Shown piece after piece: positions 1-10,882 of a stretch of DNA of 30,452 nt (the stretch's first letter is position 1; each line of letters starts with the position of its first letter). A program made the translations under genes and the position numbers. The notes under the pieces were generated by a model. That model was not told the DNA's origin. It did no database searches and was given only the letters and a program-made list of their open reading frames with translations. Source of the stretch: Priapulus caudatus (Eukaryota > Priapulida > Priapulimorpha > Priapulimorphida > Priapulidae); assembly GCF_000485595.1 (NCBI RefSeq), contig NW_014577112.1, positions 699,737 through 730,188 of the forward strand, written 5' to 3'.

Positions 1-150
1 ACGCATTTCCCATTGCCTATTTAGACTTATAAAATAGGAAACGGGTCAGAAACCCATTTCCTATTTTCTATTTTCATTTTAAAAATAGGGAATAGGTAAG
101 AAACATATTTACTGTTTGCAACGTTAAATATATGTATACAGACGAAACTT
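1..150. repeat. AT-rich stretch with imperfect inverted repeats
   Basis: Words such as 'cctattt' and 'aaatagg' recur in both orientations and could fold into short hairpins. No coding signal is visible. Confidence 0.4.
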
Positions 151-157
151 GTAGACC

Positions 158-279
158 TTCTAGATCAGGGGTGGGCAAACTACGGCCCGCGGGCCGCATG
201 CGGCCCTCTACGGGGTTCTGTGCGGCCCGCGGAAGCCTACAGCAAATAAAAAAATAAAAATAAAAAAATAATTCTAGAT
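158..279 (+). mobile_element. Short insertion: hAT-like tip, A-rich tail, 8-bp target duplication
   Basis: The insert at 166-271 begins with CAGGGGTGGGCAAAC followed by a GC-rich block (cggcccgcgggccgc), a start like that of non-autonomous hAT elements. The expected inverted copy at the other end is missing. Instead the insert ends in an A-rich tail (244-271). An exact 8-bp direct repeat TTCTAGAT flanks it at 158-165 and 272-279. An 8-bp duplication is usual for hAT, while an A-rich tail is usual for retroposition, so the mechanism is unclear. Confidence 0.6.
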
Positions 280-591
280 TCTAGTTGGTATGCTCCGATT
301 TTATAGAGCAAGCATATCTGGTAGCTCCGATTACGGTGTGGCTAGCGTTATTTCGTCTTTGCGTGTGAATAAACAAACGTTACATATCCCCCGGCCGTTA
401 CTCACTTCTGCAGGTCTCCACAAAATTTTAAAACAAGTTTTCGGTCTCATAGTTATACGTTAGGTCAATTTTAGAGCAAAAATAGTTCAAATAGTTTCTG
501 CGTACAGTTTGCGTCGCGTACACTGTATGGTGCTGCCCCTAGTGGCAGCTACTGTACGAAAATCCTGGCTACCGCTGCCCTTGTTACCAGC

Positions 592-793
592 AAGTTAGCA
601 TGCCTCAGAGGGTGATTAACAGTCAAAGGGTGCATAAAGGAAGTAAGAGACCTATCTCCTTAGCTGATCCGTGTGTGGGGGGAGGGAGCGGATGCAGCAG
701 CTAACGTACAAGCAACAACAATAACAACAACTATTACTACAAAAACAACACCAGCATAACAACCTTAAGAAAGTTAGCATGCCTCAAAGGGTG
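592..793 (+). repeat. Pair of 23-bp direct repeats 179 bp apart
   Basis: The block at 592-614 (aagttagcatgcctcagagg...) recurs at 771-793 with one mismatch. Between the copies is low-complexity 'acaacaacaataac' sequence (about 705-765). Origin unknown. Confidence 0.6.
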
Positions 794-821
794 CTCAAAG
801 TGAGACTAAGCCTTTTACTTA

Positions 822-1483
822 TAGAAGATTTGTCTGCGCGAGGCAGGCGAGTCCCCATACGCAAAACAAGCAGATTTCAGATTTATTCAGATTCAGATTC
901 ATTTTATTTTGCACTTTTCATTCATTTGTACATATCATTTCAGATAGAAGTAAAAAGGGAGAGAAATAAATAATATTATAGAATCAATAGGTTTAAGCTG
1001 AATGTGCGTAGTGGTCAAAGTAGCCATAAGCTTTCGAGTTGACCACTACCATAGGTAATAAAATGTCCGAGGGAAAAGTACAATTAAACTAAATATAGGA
1101 AATAAGAGGCGAAAAAATATATACATACATACATATATATGGAACAGTAGAACAAAAAATAGAATTGATGTAATAAGTAATCAGTAACAACAACAAGAAA
1201 GCAATTATAATATAATATATAACTAATTTCTAATGGTAACTAGCAGACAATATCTGGGAATAAAGCAACCGGAGAACACAGAGAGACCGAACAGAGTGAC
1301 ACCAGAGTTGTGACGTGGTGTCGTATTTAGTAGAGCAGCCACCACACTGCGATCTATTGAAACTAAGCTTTTCACTGGAAGATTTCTCTGCGCGACGAAT
1401 CTGTCTCGAACACGACGAATTGTCAGAATGATTCCAATCCTGTAGAAGATTTGTCTGCGCGAGGCAGGCGAGTCCCCATACGC
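822..1483 (+). repeat. Exact 41-bp direct repeat, plus a diverged third copy
   Basis: Positions 822-862 and 1443-1483 are identical over 41 bp (starting tagaagatttgtctgcgcg). A diverged relative of 805-841, including the preceding 'actaagc' context, lies at 1362-1395. The ORFs over this region match no family I recognise, and I treat the stretch as repetitive non-coding DNA. Confidence 0.7.
1008..1049. repeat. Perfect 11-bp stem-loop
   Basis: GTAGTGGTCAA at 1008-1018 is the exact reverse complement of TTGACCACTAC at 1039-1049, with a 20-nt loop. On the minus strand the loop reads TCGAAAGCTTATGG, close to a motif in the tail at 14612-14625. Confidence 0.65.
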
Positions 1484-1576
1484 GCAGTGGTGATGGCAAG
1501 AACGCGAGAGGGAGAGAAACTTGCGTTGGCTAAAAAACAAACAAACGAAATCGACATAAACAAAACAAAGTAGATT

Positions 1577-1680
1577 AAGTCTTAATGTTTCTCTACGCTC
1601 TGTCGCCTATTATTGCCGATAATTTCCTGTAAATGTCGGTCAAATGCTCATCTGCAACACACAAGTACACCGCACGCCCG
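1577..1680 (+). repeat. Dispersed repeat family A, copy 1
   Basis: About 100 bp starting aagtcttaatgtttctct and containing 'tgtcgcctattattgccgat' recurs at 13127-13215 with few changes. A more diverged copy is at 13820-13905. Compared with copy 2 there is a 13-nt length difference near 1641-1653. Confidence 0.75.
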
Positions 1681-1825
1681 CTCTGTGCACAAACAGGGTT
1701 TATTTACCTTCTTTTTTTCCAAGACGTTTCAAGTGCCTGTGCACGGAGTCGCCATCACTAACGTACATATAGCCCGCCGTCAATCGGAAAACCCATCGGC
1801 TCTTTCCGTCATTCCTAGAAAAGAG

Positions 1826-1916
1826 TATATGGAATAAAGCCTACCCTATATCAAGGATATTCTCCTCAGAATAGTCTACCTTAATTATACCGTATTCAGC
1901 TCCGACAATGGCATAT
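1826..1916 (+). repeat. Dispersed repeat family B, copy 1
   Basis: About 90 bp (tatggaataaagcctaccc ... agctccgacaatg) recurs at 11831-11916 in the same orientation with scattered mismatches and a short indel. It contains AATAAA and a small inverted repeat (tattct/agaata). Class unknown. Confidence 0.7.
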
Positions 1917-4900
1917 CGTTAGCTGAGTTAGAGGAGAACATAATATATGTTTATATATACACGTGCACACAAACACCGCCCCGTTCTTTGCTTTCTTCTG
2001 TTTTGAATTAACCTTAGCACCTACCTACACATCGCTGCCTATGCGTATACGTGTGAGCCAGTCCTACTAGCCAGATATGTATTCTCGTGATGTGACCATT
2101 TTACTTGTCGCCTACAACCTATTTTACACCGTTATTCACCGTTACACCTATACAGCACAAGTTAGATAGCTAACTAGAGCATTGGCATAGCACAATATAC
2201 TCAAACCTGTGTTAGCGGAACTCCTGATAGAACATATTAGAGTTCAGTCTGAATAGTGCTTTTGGGCTAACTGGTGTTTGAGACATCAACTTAAAGGGAT
2301 AGTAGACTCTAGGATTTTACTGCATACAACTGTACTTATTGTATAACAAATCGTCTATACCCACACGTATTTGGTACCAGATACCTAATTTATTGGTATA
2401 ATTATTATACACTCAACGCTACGAATTTTGAACAGCGCTCATGACACCTGCGGACCGTGCTGCCACCCGAAAATGTGCCGTACTTTAACAATTATTTTAG
2501 CGTTACGGAACGAGGCGACTAATCACACAAAGCTGCAATTATATTCTATACCTAAAGGCTATTTAACCGAACGATATTAATTTTAGGGCCCCAATTTATC
2601 CTATTATAACTGAACTATATGTCCAGTTTATTAAGATTTCAATCCTTTTTGCTTTTAAATTAGAAATAATGAAACATCATCGGTTCTGTGCTACAGTTAC
2701 AGTACAGAAAAGTACGTATCTAGACCAACTAGTTATCCGAACAAAAAGTACTCGCCGCCAATCTCGTTCGATATCGAGTTTAACTGCAATGAACTGCGAA
2801 CTGCGAACTCCTGCTCTGAGTAAGAGGCTTTAATGCGTGACACACGCCGGGTGTGGAGGTGCTTACGTCAGGGTGGCGTGGCTCTTTGGTAGTTCAGCTG
2901 TGTACAGCCTTGCGTGCGGCGCTGAGGCTTACTGCTGCAGCCCCGGCGCGAAGACAGCACGGCTTAGCTGAAAACAATGCGATTAGAGCCTTATGCTGTA
3001 ATGCTTTAAAGCTCGCTAATTCGTCAGGATTGCAGAAACTTCTCGGATTCCTATCACCCACACGTGCATTTTACGAATCTTATTTAAACCCTGATTCGAA
3101 ATAACTAGTAATCGCATTTTTCTATATAATTTTAATATATAGATGCATTAATTTTCGCGTGACGCTTGTTGCGAAGCTGAAAAAATGAACCCTTAATTGT
3201 GGCCCTAATGCGTCCTACGGCACGCTATGTGCAATATGACCTTAAATACTGTCAAAGTGTCTTGTTAAACAGTCTCAGAAAAACTGCTGGAAAGAAATAG
3301 CACAAATGTGAAATCAGAGTTTTCTTGCTGCACATTCAATCTTATCAAGCATTTCCCATGTTCCCTGGGGATTAAATGCTCCTGTTCCCTTGTTTCCCTA
3401 AAAATCCTATGGGGTCTCAACAATGCAGCTTTCTTACGCATCTGCACCTCTGCTTTTGCCATTGCCCTGTTTAATACTTGTATTATAGTTCTGTGATAGC
3501 TTTATTTCTGCACATGCAATGAGTCTTTGAAGCTGAGCTTATGCTACTGTTCACAGGACTTATAACCGTTTAACATACGACTTTTCTGAAGTAGCCAGAT
3601 ATCTTTTCTTCTTTTCACTTTGTTCTCCTCAATTCAACCAGATTTTTGGGCGAGTTACGAACATTATACCCATTTAACTCTCTAAATCAATGGATGAATA
3701 AGACGATAAAATTTACACTATAATATAATTGACTTATATTGGATACCTGACTCTAAAACCTGTATTTCTCATGATAACATGGAAGAAATACCACCTGTCT
3801 CCATTGGTGTATAAAAATAAAACACGATTGTCCTCGTTTTTGATGTTCATGAGTCATTGATCATCTTAAAAACCACGCTATGTTGTGATCATGCCATTTT
3901 TTATCATTAAGTTACTTGCATTATACCACGCATTACTTAATATTGATCCGACGATGGCTTTGCCAGTTTTATCACAATAAATGAAATTTGATTTCGAGTT
4001 TTGTGGTCAATTTACCTTCCAATCTGCAGCAAATGCATATTTGATATTAGTCGTAAAACTATTTCGTAACAACTTACCTTTTACCATGTTTATGACAACG
4101 ATCCTGAGCCTCCTTAAGGGTTCAATGGAGCCAAAAAATCACGATGAAAAGATTACGTGAGATGCGTCTTTCATATAACGAGTACTTTCGCATGCATACC
4201 TTTTATGGCCAGGATTTATAAGCTGCCAGCACTCTTGGTCAACGACACGAGTTTACTCCCTCCCAGCCAAGTCTACATTGCTGCCTCTGTTACTGAATCT
4301 CTAATCAGCCAATATGCGTGTTGGCAATGTCTTCAACTGAATGGGGTGGCAGCAAGAATCGCCTGACTCAGTGCAGATCAGTCTACATCACAATTCCCAC
4401 CATTTCTCGGGACATGCCACAGCTTGTCATCTTGCCATGTGTGAGACAGACTGATAAGGCTCCGCTTGCTAAGTGCTGTGTGCACAGGCAGCCTGCATGG
4501 ATTCTCTGTAGATGCAGGGTTTCTTGTCCATACCCAATATGCTATGAGGGAGTGTAAGAGAGAATGAAGGCAGCTGAATAAAGCAAATTGACCTGGACTG
4601 TGTTACATGGTCAAATTATACAGTCCTCAGACAATATTATGGTGTGGATATTATTTTATCAAAACATAAATTTCTGTATTTTTCGATGGAATTTTACCTT
4701 CTAAATGTCATTTCAATGCAGAATAATGCAAAAAATGAATTCTAGTGACTTCAAATTAGCTAAAAAAAACATGTTTTAACATAGTTTCTATGACAAACGG
4801 ATTCAGGTTGGTTAGTGAGTTTGGTCAAGTTTTTCCAAAATGGCCACCGGCGCCACTCTTGCAGATTTGGATAATTCCTGTGGAGATGAACGTGCTGTCT

Positions 4901-6055
4901 TTGGCGATATTTTGTTTCTTGTGCGCTACAGGTAACATTTATGCAAAATGCGGACCTTTGTAGCCATGATTGAAAGTCAACCCACCTATTTTGATGCACA
5001 GCTTAGCATGTTAGCTACTTCTACTTGACAGGGCGTAGATAGCGGGCGGGTATTGCGGGGTTATCTCCCACCACTTATTGAGCCGGTGGCTCGGTGGGAC
5101 TTTTCATCCCTACGTTTCAGCGAAGCGATAATGTTGATCTGTTGGAAAATTTACTATTTTACGACAATATAATATGTATATTTATCTAATATCCGTATCG
5201 CTTACTTCACTAGTCTCCTAATGCTCTATTATTACAGAAGATCGGACGTGACATGGTACATCTACTGCTTAAAATGCTGTAACTCGTTCCTAAGAATGGA
5301 CTTAGTTTTACATTGAAAGCTCAGACGAGTTTAATTGACGCATTCGCCAAAATTCGATTTTTTTCAACACTCTCAGTACATTATTAACTGCTCACGCAAG
5401 TGATCCCTTGCTTATTCAAATTAGAATAAGCCTTTTGGACTTTGAGGACGTGGGATATTGAGTCTTGTCGAGGGCTTGATGGGAAATTCATTCATCTCTA
5501 CGTTTTTTGCGGTGGGCGATGGGTGGTTGCTGAGACCAGGGACCGGACAGTATATTCCGATTTTGTATAGAGGCCGGTAAAGATATGTACTTTTTGGGTT
5601 TCAAATTCTGCGCCATTTTCATATTATAAACTGTAAACTATATGTCGTTGTATGAACGTATAACTAGCTGCGCGAGTACCCGTCTCGCCGCTGGTGCTTG
5701 TAAATCGTGGGCTACTAATTCTATTCACTACTTTAATGGGACCATAGGAAATAACTGGGTTAAAATACCGCGACTATAATCAATTGCACATATTCAAATA
5801 TTAGAATCAGTATAATAAGATAAGCATGGCGAAAACTTTTTACGTATGCCACTTTATATCGACAGCACAACCAAATTAGAACCCCTGTAGGCCATTATTT
5901 AGTAATTATCGGTGTAAGTAAACAAAAGTTATTATTATATCAACAGCATGTACGAATGGGTTGGATTTCATTTTCAAGCACTCTTGAGAAACAATGTTTT
6001 TCGTGTTATTCTCTGGCGATGGAAATATGTAGAGATTCGTGCCGTATCGAACTTC
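1917..6055. other. No gene recognised (about 4.1 kb)
   Basis: Mostly AT-rich. The ORFs are short and match no family I know. 2850-3070 and 4180-4560 are less AT-rich but show no convincing exon. Confidence 0.5.
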
Positions 6056-6059
6056 TTGA

Positions 6060-7975
6060 GCTCCCACGTATGCAGCTATATGGTGCATAGGACTGACATA
6101 GGCTGTAGAATTGAAAAAAAAAAAATAAAAAATTAATAAAATGAAAATGTTAAATGAAAATGATAAAAAATGAAAGTGAAATGTAAACATGAAATGAAAT
6201 ATGCTAAAAAAAAATGTAAACAAGAATTGAAGATGTTTTGCACTAGTGCCTATCGACTGCATGACTGGGTACTGCCGGTCCACTGCGGCTTAGTATCGAG
6301 TGTATCGACAGCCGTGGGAGTGTTAGGTAGCCACGTCTTATGCCCATCGATAGGCATTGGTGAAAACATTTCAATTTATTGTATTAATTGTTATCATGTT
6401 TCATTTCATTTTCACAGTGCCTATCGTGCATAGCCCACAATGCACTATGTGGCTAAGCTGCTGGTGGAGGAAGGAGGTAAGTGAGTAAGTGGAAGAAGGC
6501 TGGTTAGATATAGGATGCGAAGAGAGCTGGTGAGAAGAGGGAAGTGCATGTTTGAGACATGGAGAAGGTGGTATCGAGATAGAGGAGGTAGGGAGGAGGG
6601 AGGCGTGTGGAGAGGAGGAGGGGAGAAGCTGGTGGGAGTAAGTGAGGTAGGGATCGAGAGGGAGAAGTGGTGGAGGAGAGAGAGAAGCTGCGTGAATAAT
6701 GCTGGAATTGGGAAGAAGCTGGTGCAGAGACAGAAGGAGAGAAGGAGGGGCGAGATAGAAGCCTGATGTTGGAGGAAGGGGGAGAGGAGAAGGGATAAAG
6801 GAGGGGGAGAAGGGAGTGCGTGTGAGGAGAGAAGGGCAGATGGGTAGAAGTAGTGAGGAGGGGAGTAAGCTGGTGGAGAAGAGGATATAGGGAGAAGGAG
6901 AAGGTGGCTAGCGAGAAGAGGAGGGTGAGCAAGTGAGAAGGTTGTGGAGAAGGAAGAGGCGGAGTATAGCTGGTTTGGAGAGCCGAGGTCAGGGAGAAGC
7001 TGGATGGAGAAGAGGAAGGGTGAGGAAGGAGGGTCGGAAGGGAGCTTGGTGAGAGGAAGGTAGGGTGAGAGTGAGAAGCTGTCGGTGAGAAGGGAAGGGG
7101 GAGAGCTGGTCGGAAACTTCTCCTTCTCTCCAGCTTTCGTCCCTCCTCCTGTACTTCACCAGTCTTTCCTCGTCTCACCAGTTTCTCTCTTCTCCACCCT
7201 CTTCTCTCACATTAATCCACCGTTTCTCCTTCCTTTCTCCTTTTCTCCTCTTGCACAGCTTCCCTCCTCCTCTCACCAGCTTCTCCCCTTTCTCTTTCTC
7301 ACAGCCTACTATCCCTCTCCAGCCCCTTCAATCCGTTCCCCCTCCTCCTTCTCACCAGCTTCTCCCCTCTCTCCCACCTTCTCCTTCTCCCCTCCTCCGT
7401 CGTCACAGCTTTCCCTCCTCCTTCTCACCACCTTCTCCTTTCTCCCTCGCTCTCTTCTCTACACTTCTCTTCTCCCACTATCCTACCTTTTCACCAGCTT
7501 TTCCTTCCTCCTTCTCTACCAACCTTCTCCCTTCTCCGCTTCCTCCTTCTCACCAGCTTTAGTCACGAAAGTGCGCTATTGTGGGCTATGGGCAGCGTAG
7601 GCATGTGAAATGAAATGAAAAATTGAAAACCAATTTAAAACAAAAATTGAAATGTTTTTCAGGTGGCCCTATCGCTGCATAGACTGTGTACCTCACTCCA
7701 CCTCGGATACCATCGAGTAACTAATGCGGAGAGGTGAACTGGGTACCAGCTAGCGCAGTGATAGGCTCACTGTGAATACATTTCATTTTGTTTACATTTT
7801 TTTTCATTTCATTTGTTTTCATTGATTTCTATTTTTTTATTATTTTTATTCATTTTGATTTATTTCATTTTCATTCTTTCATTATTTATTTATTTATTTC
7901 TTATTTATTTTCTTTAATTTTCCTCTATGGCCAGTCCTTATAGAGCACCTTGTGGCTTATTACATTGGTGGATCG
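6060..7975. mobile_element. Giant foldback (inverted-repeat) element, about 1.9 kb
   Basis: Sequences pair in inverted order around a centre near 7012. The clearest pairs are 6081-6102 with 7925-7949 (ggtgc...ggact..cata), 6206-6265 with 7741-7815 (aaaatgtaaacaa ... gcctatc), 6346-6382 with 7643-7683 (cgatagg...aacatttcaatt) and 6399-6454 with 7573-7620 (tttcatttcatttt...catagcccacaat). Each arm is about 0.9 kb and has three layers: an A/T-rich outer part, a single-copy-like middle and a purine-rich core. No transposase is visible. The outer limits are approximate and I could not fix a target duplication. It resembles a foldback-type DNA transposon or a large inverted duplication. Confidence 0.75.
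6462..7560. repeat. Purine tract facing pyrimidine tract built of AGCTGGTGAGAAGG-like units
   Basis: 6462-7110 is almost all purine on the plus strand and is rich in 'agctggtgagaag' and 'gagaagg' units. From about 7115 to 7560 the plus strand becomes pyrimidine-rich with the complementary unit (cttctcaccagctt). The tracts form the inner arms of the foldback element. The long Ser/Leu/Pro-rich or Arg/Glu-rich ORFs here come from the base composition, not from a gene. Confidence 0.8.
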
Positions 7976-9030
7976 TGCACGATAAAAGAAATTCCAATGA
8001 TATAGTATAGATGAGACAAGGCCAGCGAAGTTGATGTCTTGTGTCCACTGGAGATATTGTCTATGTGAATGGCTTGGCGTGGCAACTATGCACATTGAAA
8101 TAAGAAAGTTTGATGCTTATCTGAATCAGAAAATGAATAGCTTTTGGAATTGAGATACAATGCCATTCTGATGCTATTCGTAGCCATCTTGGAATCTGAA
8201 GCTCTGAAGTCAGTGGTGTAGTACGTACCTCTTGAACTGGTCTAGGTTTAAGTGCTTCCATGGTTTAGTATGATTTTTCTGTTTCGGGCTTTTCACAATA
8301 TAAAGCAGCAGGTGATTGAAGATCATTTGTAGCGTGAGGTCAGCAATTGTCACTAAGGTTTTTCTCTGTCTGCTGGCAGCACTGAGCAGTGCACGTGCTG
8401 AATTGTGTATAGCTTGACGATATTAACGGGTTTTTTCACGTGGATTTTTCATTGTGGTTCACGTTTGACAGGTTTCTTTTACGACAACTCCCTGGTATAA
8501 CAGATGGCCTTTGTGAAAAATTGCATCCAGATCGCTTGGGCGGTTATGCCGCCTATAGGGAGATGACTAATACATTACATAAACATAGCATACATACTAC
8601 AACACTACTATACATACTACTATAAATACCATACTATACGAACTGCAAAACTATATATTTGATTTAAATCCTCTTGCTGTTAAATGAATAAAATAAGAAA
8701 TACCCGCGGTCTGTAGCCTTGCTGGCAGTGGGTTTGCTGCAACTTCTCAGATCGTGCGCTTTGAGTGGCGCCACCGTCGTTGTAATCAAACTGTAGTCGT
8801 TAGTTTTAAAACATTTTTTTTAAATATTTCTAATGGTGATTGAACCATGAAACTTTTTATGTAGCGCAATTATAACCTAAATTAGCTGAAAATAACCCTA
8901 GAACCTAGAGGCTACTGTTCCTTTAAACCTCTGGGATCCACAGAAAAAATTACCCTAGAACTCACAAAATTGCACTTACAATATCAATTTTTTTCAATTC
9001 CCTCAAAAACGGCCATCTTGAATGTTATAA
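7976..9030. other. No gene recognised
   Basis: AT-rich sequence with short ORFs of no recognisable family. Confidence 0.45.
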
Positions 9031-9037
9031 ATTGCTA

Positions 9038-9160
9038 AAATTCAAGAGCTTCCGGGGGCTCCGCCCTCTCGACCCCAGGCAAGGGCTCTGCCCCTGCACC
9101 CTGCCAGGGGCCTTAGGGCGGGCCCCTGGACCCCACCCATTAAGGGCTTTGCGCCAAGGC
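9038..9160. repeat. GC-rich block of short inverted repeats
   Basis: An island in AT-rich DNA made of alternating GGGGCT / CCCCTGGACCCC / CAGGGGCC words that are partly self-complementary. It looks like debris of a GC-rich repeat or transposon end. I cannot assign a family. Confidence 0.5.
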
Positions 9161-9249
9161 GCTCGCGGTGTGCGCTCGATCATCGCGCACACTCTTCATA
9201 TACATTGCGTTGGAAGTAACAGCGAAATCATCCTCCCCTCCCACAACTG

Positions 9250-10440
9250 AGGACCTGTCTACGCCACTGCTAGGAGGAACGTAATGGAACCAACTGTGGG
9301 TGTGATTGGCTGTGGAGAAATATCATGAAAAAAGTGGCGGACACACTCGGTGAACTCGCTTGGGAAGTTGGGATATTATAGGAATGTGTGATAGCAATGC
9401 ACTATGTTTGGTTTTATACAATTCCTACGTATATGCCTTTACCGAAATTGAGATTTATTCGCTCATCAACTATAGTGTATAACTTAGCAGTACATGTGTA
9501 GAGGATTACTTTGGTTTATATTGGTTGCAGCAAATGTTACATATTACGTTTACAAATTCCTAGGGTGACATACATTTTATTAAGGCTCATTATTGTACTG
9601 TTACTGTTTTGCCTAAAAGAATTTTCTAACATCTAATTGATGATAGAAATATTTTTTAACATCTCTATAGATATGTAATCATTATAATCAGTATAACAAA
9701 CTATAACATCATATTTGTTATCATTTATTTTATTTACAAATATTTGTATAACCAGCTAGTATCTAAGACAAACTGATACATAAATATTGTAATTTCCAAT
9801 TATACATAATTGTGCGATCATTGCCAATGAATGTCATGTTTACATGTAACTGTGAATCAAACGAAGCCTCCTCTGAAGTTACAAAAAGGCTTCACTACTT
9901 CAAAATGGAACTTTAAAAACAATTAAAATTGTACATATGCCAAAAAACTAAAATTGTATAGATTCAAAAGAGAATATAAAATGTATGTAACATTTTTCAT
10001 TAAATGAAGACAATAAAACTTAGAAAATCCTCCCTAGTAATTATAATCGTGCTATATAGGTTTAACCCACAGGTTAGAAAACGTCACAGTCGACTAATTG
10101 CTTTCATTTCTGAATAAAGTTTCATTTAATAATTAACTTAACATCTAGTAGTACGTATAGCAATTGTTATGTGGCACTAGTGAAAACTTGATGGTGCTAA
10201 GAACTCCAATCTATGTTAACTTTGGATGACTCATTCTCTTCTCCATTTCCAATTTAATGAATTTGAAAACCACGAAATCTGGAACTATTTTCATGAGGAG
10301 GACCTGGAAAAAACGGGAATTATCTTAAATATAGTTATTTTTCTTGCAGTGATTATTATCAACATCTAAATGTACACATTACATCTACATATACCACTAG
10401 CCTAAATAAACAATTGCACTTGGAACCAATAGCAATTGTA
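9250..10440. other. AT-rich, no gene seen
   Basis: Strongly AT-rich with no open frame of interest. The right end probably lies just downstream of the 3' end of the reductase gene. Confidence 0.45.
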
Positions 10441-10443
10441 TCA

Positions 10444-10449
10444 TTTATT
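10444..10449 (-). terminator. Candidate poly(A) signal of the reductase gene
   Basis: AATAAA on the minus strand, about 120 nt after the stop codon at 10571. It is the first canonical hexamer I noticed downstream. Confidence 0.45.
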
Positions 10450-10570
10450 ATTCACAAATGTCTATCTTATGTCTTACTAATATAAAATGAGAATATTAAT
10501 ATGTAATACATAGTATAAATATATACTAACTATTCTGCAACACTACCATTTATAACACAGAATTCCATAA

Positions 10571-10882
10571 CTATCTGATAATGGGAGAGTCAATAAGGTA
10601 TCTTGGATGAAATTTAGCCATCGATCCACAAGCTTTTTCCTGACATGCGAAAAAAATGCAATACTCCCTGCGGGTGGCAGAGATAGTACATATGAAACCG
10701 ATGACGGCAGCCCAGCTTGGCGATCGTCCACCCACCTGCAGAGCGTGTACAAGGTAGCCGCTCGTGCGAGACTGTACCCCGATGGTAGTGAGAGCGCTAC
10801 GGACATACACCGACGCGGACGGACAGTAGAAGCTCACGTCCTCTAACGACATCTTTGTAGCAACAAATCCTGGCAACACTCC
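10571..10882 (-). CDS. HSD17B12: Reductase exon 4 (terminal)
   Basis: Acceptor cctcag/GGAGTG. It encodes GVLPGFVATKMSLEDVSF, then GVQSRTSGYLVHALQ and a PSW motif, and ends TAG at 10571-10573. A strong GTGGGT donor-like site follows HALQ at 10732-10727, but reading through keeps the PSW that aligns with the family, so I keep it as coding. The final 40 or so residues look unlike the family; a run of seven A (plus strand, 10650-10656) sits where the similarity stops. Confidence 0.8.
   Translation of the reverse strand, partial: GVLPGFVATKMSLEDVSFYCPSASVYVRSALTTIGVQSRTSGYLVHALQVGGRSPSWAAVIGFICTISATRREYCIFFACQEKACGSMAKFHPRYLIDSPIIR

Noticed and set aside
1223-1540. 105-codon minus-strand ORF
   Set aside because: Overlaps the 41-bp direct repeat, no recognisable domain, no splice or poly(A) context.
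5906-6283. 125-codon minus-strand ORF
   Set aside because: Half is Phe/Ile-rich translation of the A-rich outer arm of the foldback element; the rest is unrecognised.
6504-7600. 224- and 171-codon Ser/Pro/Leu-rich ORFs
   Set aside because: Produced by the purine/pyrimidine tracts of the foldback element; open frames are expected from the base bias.
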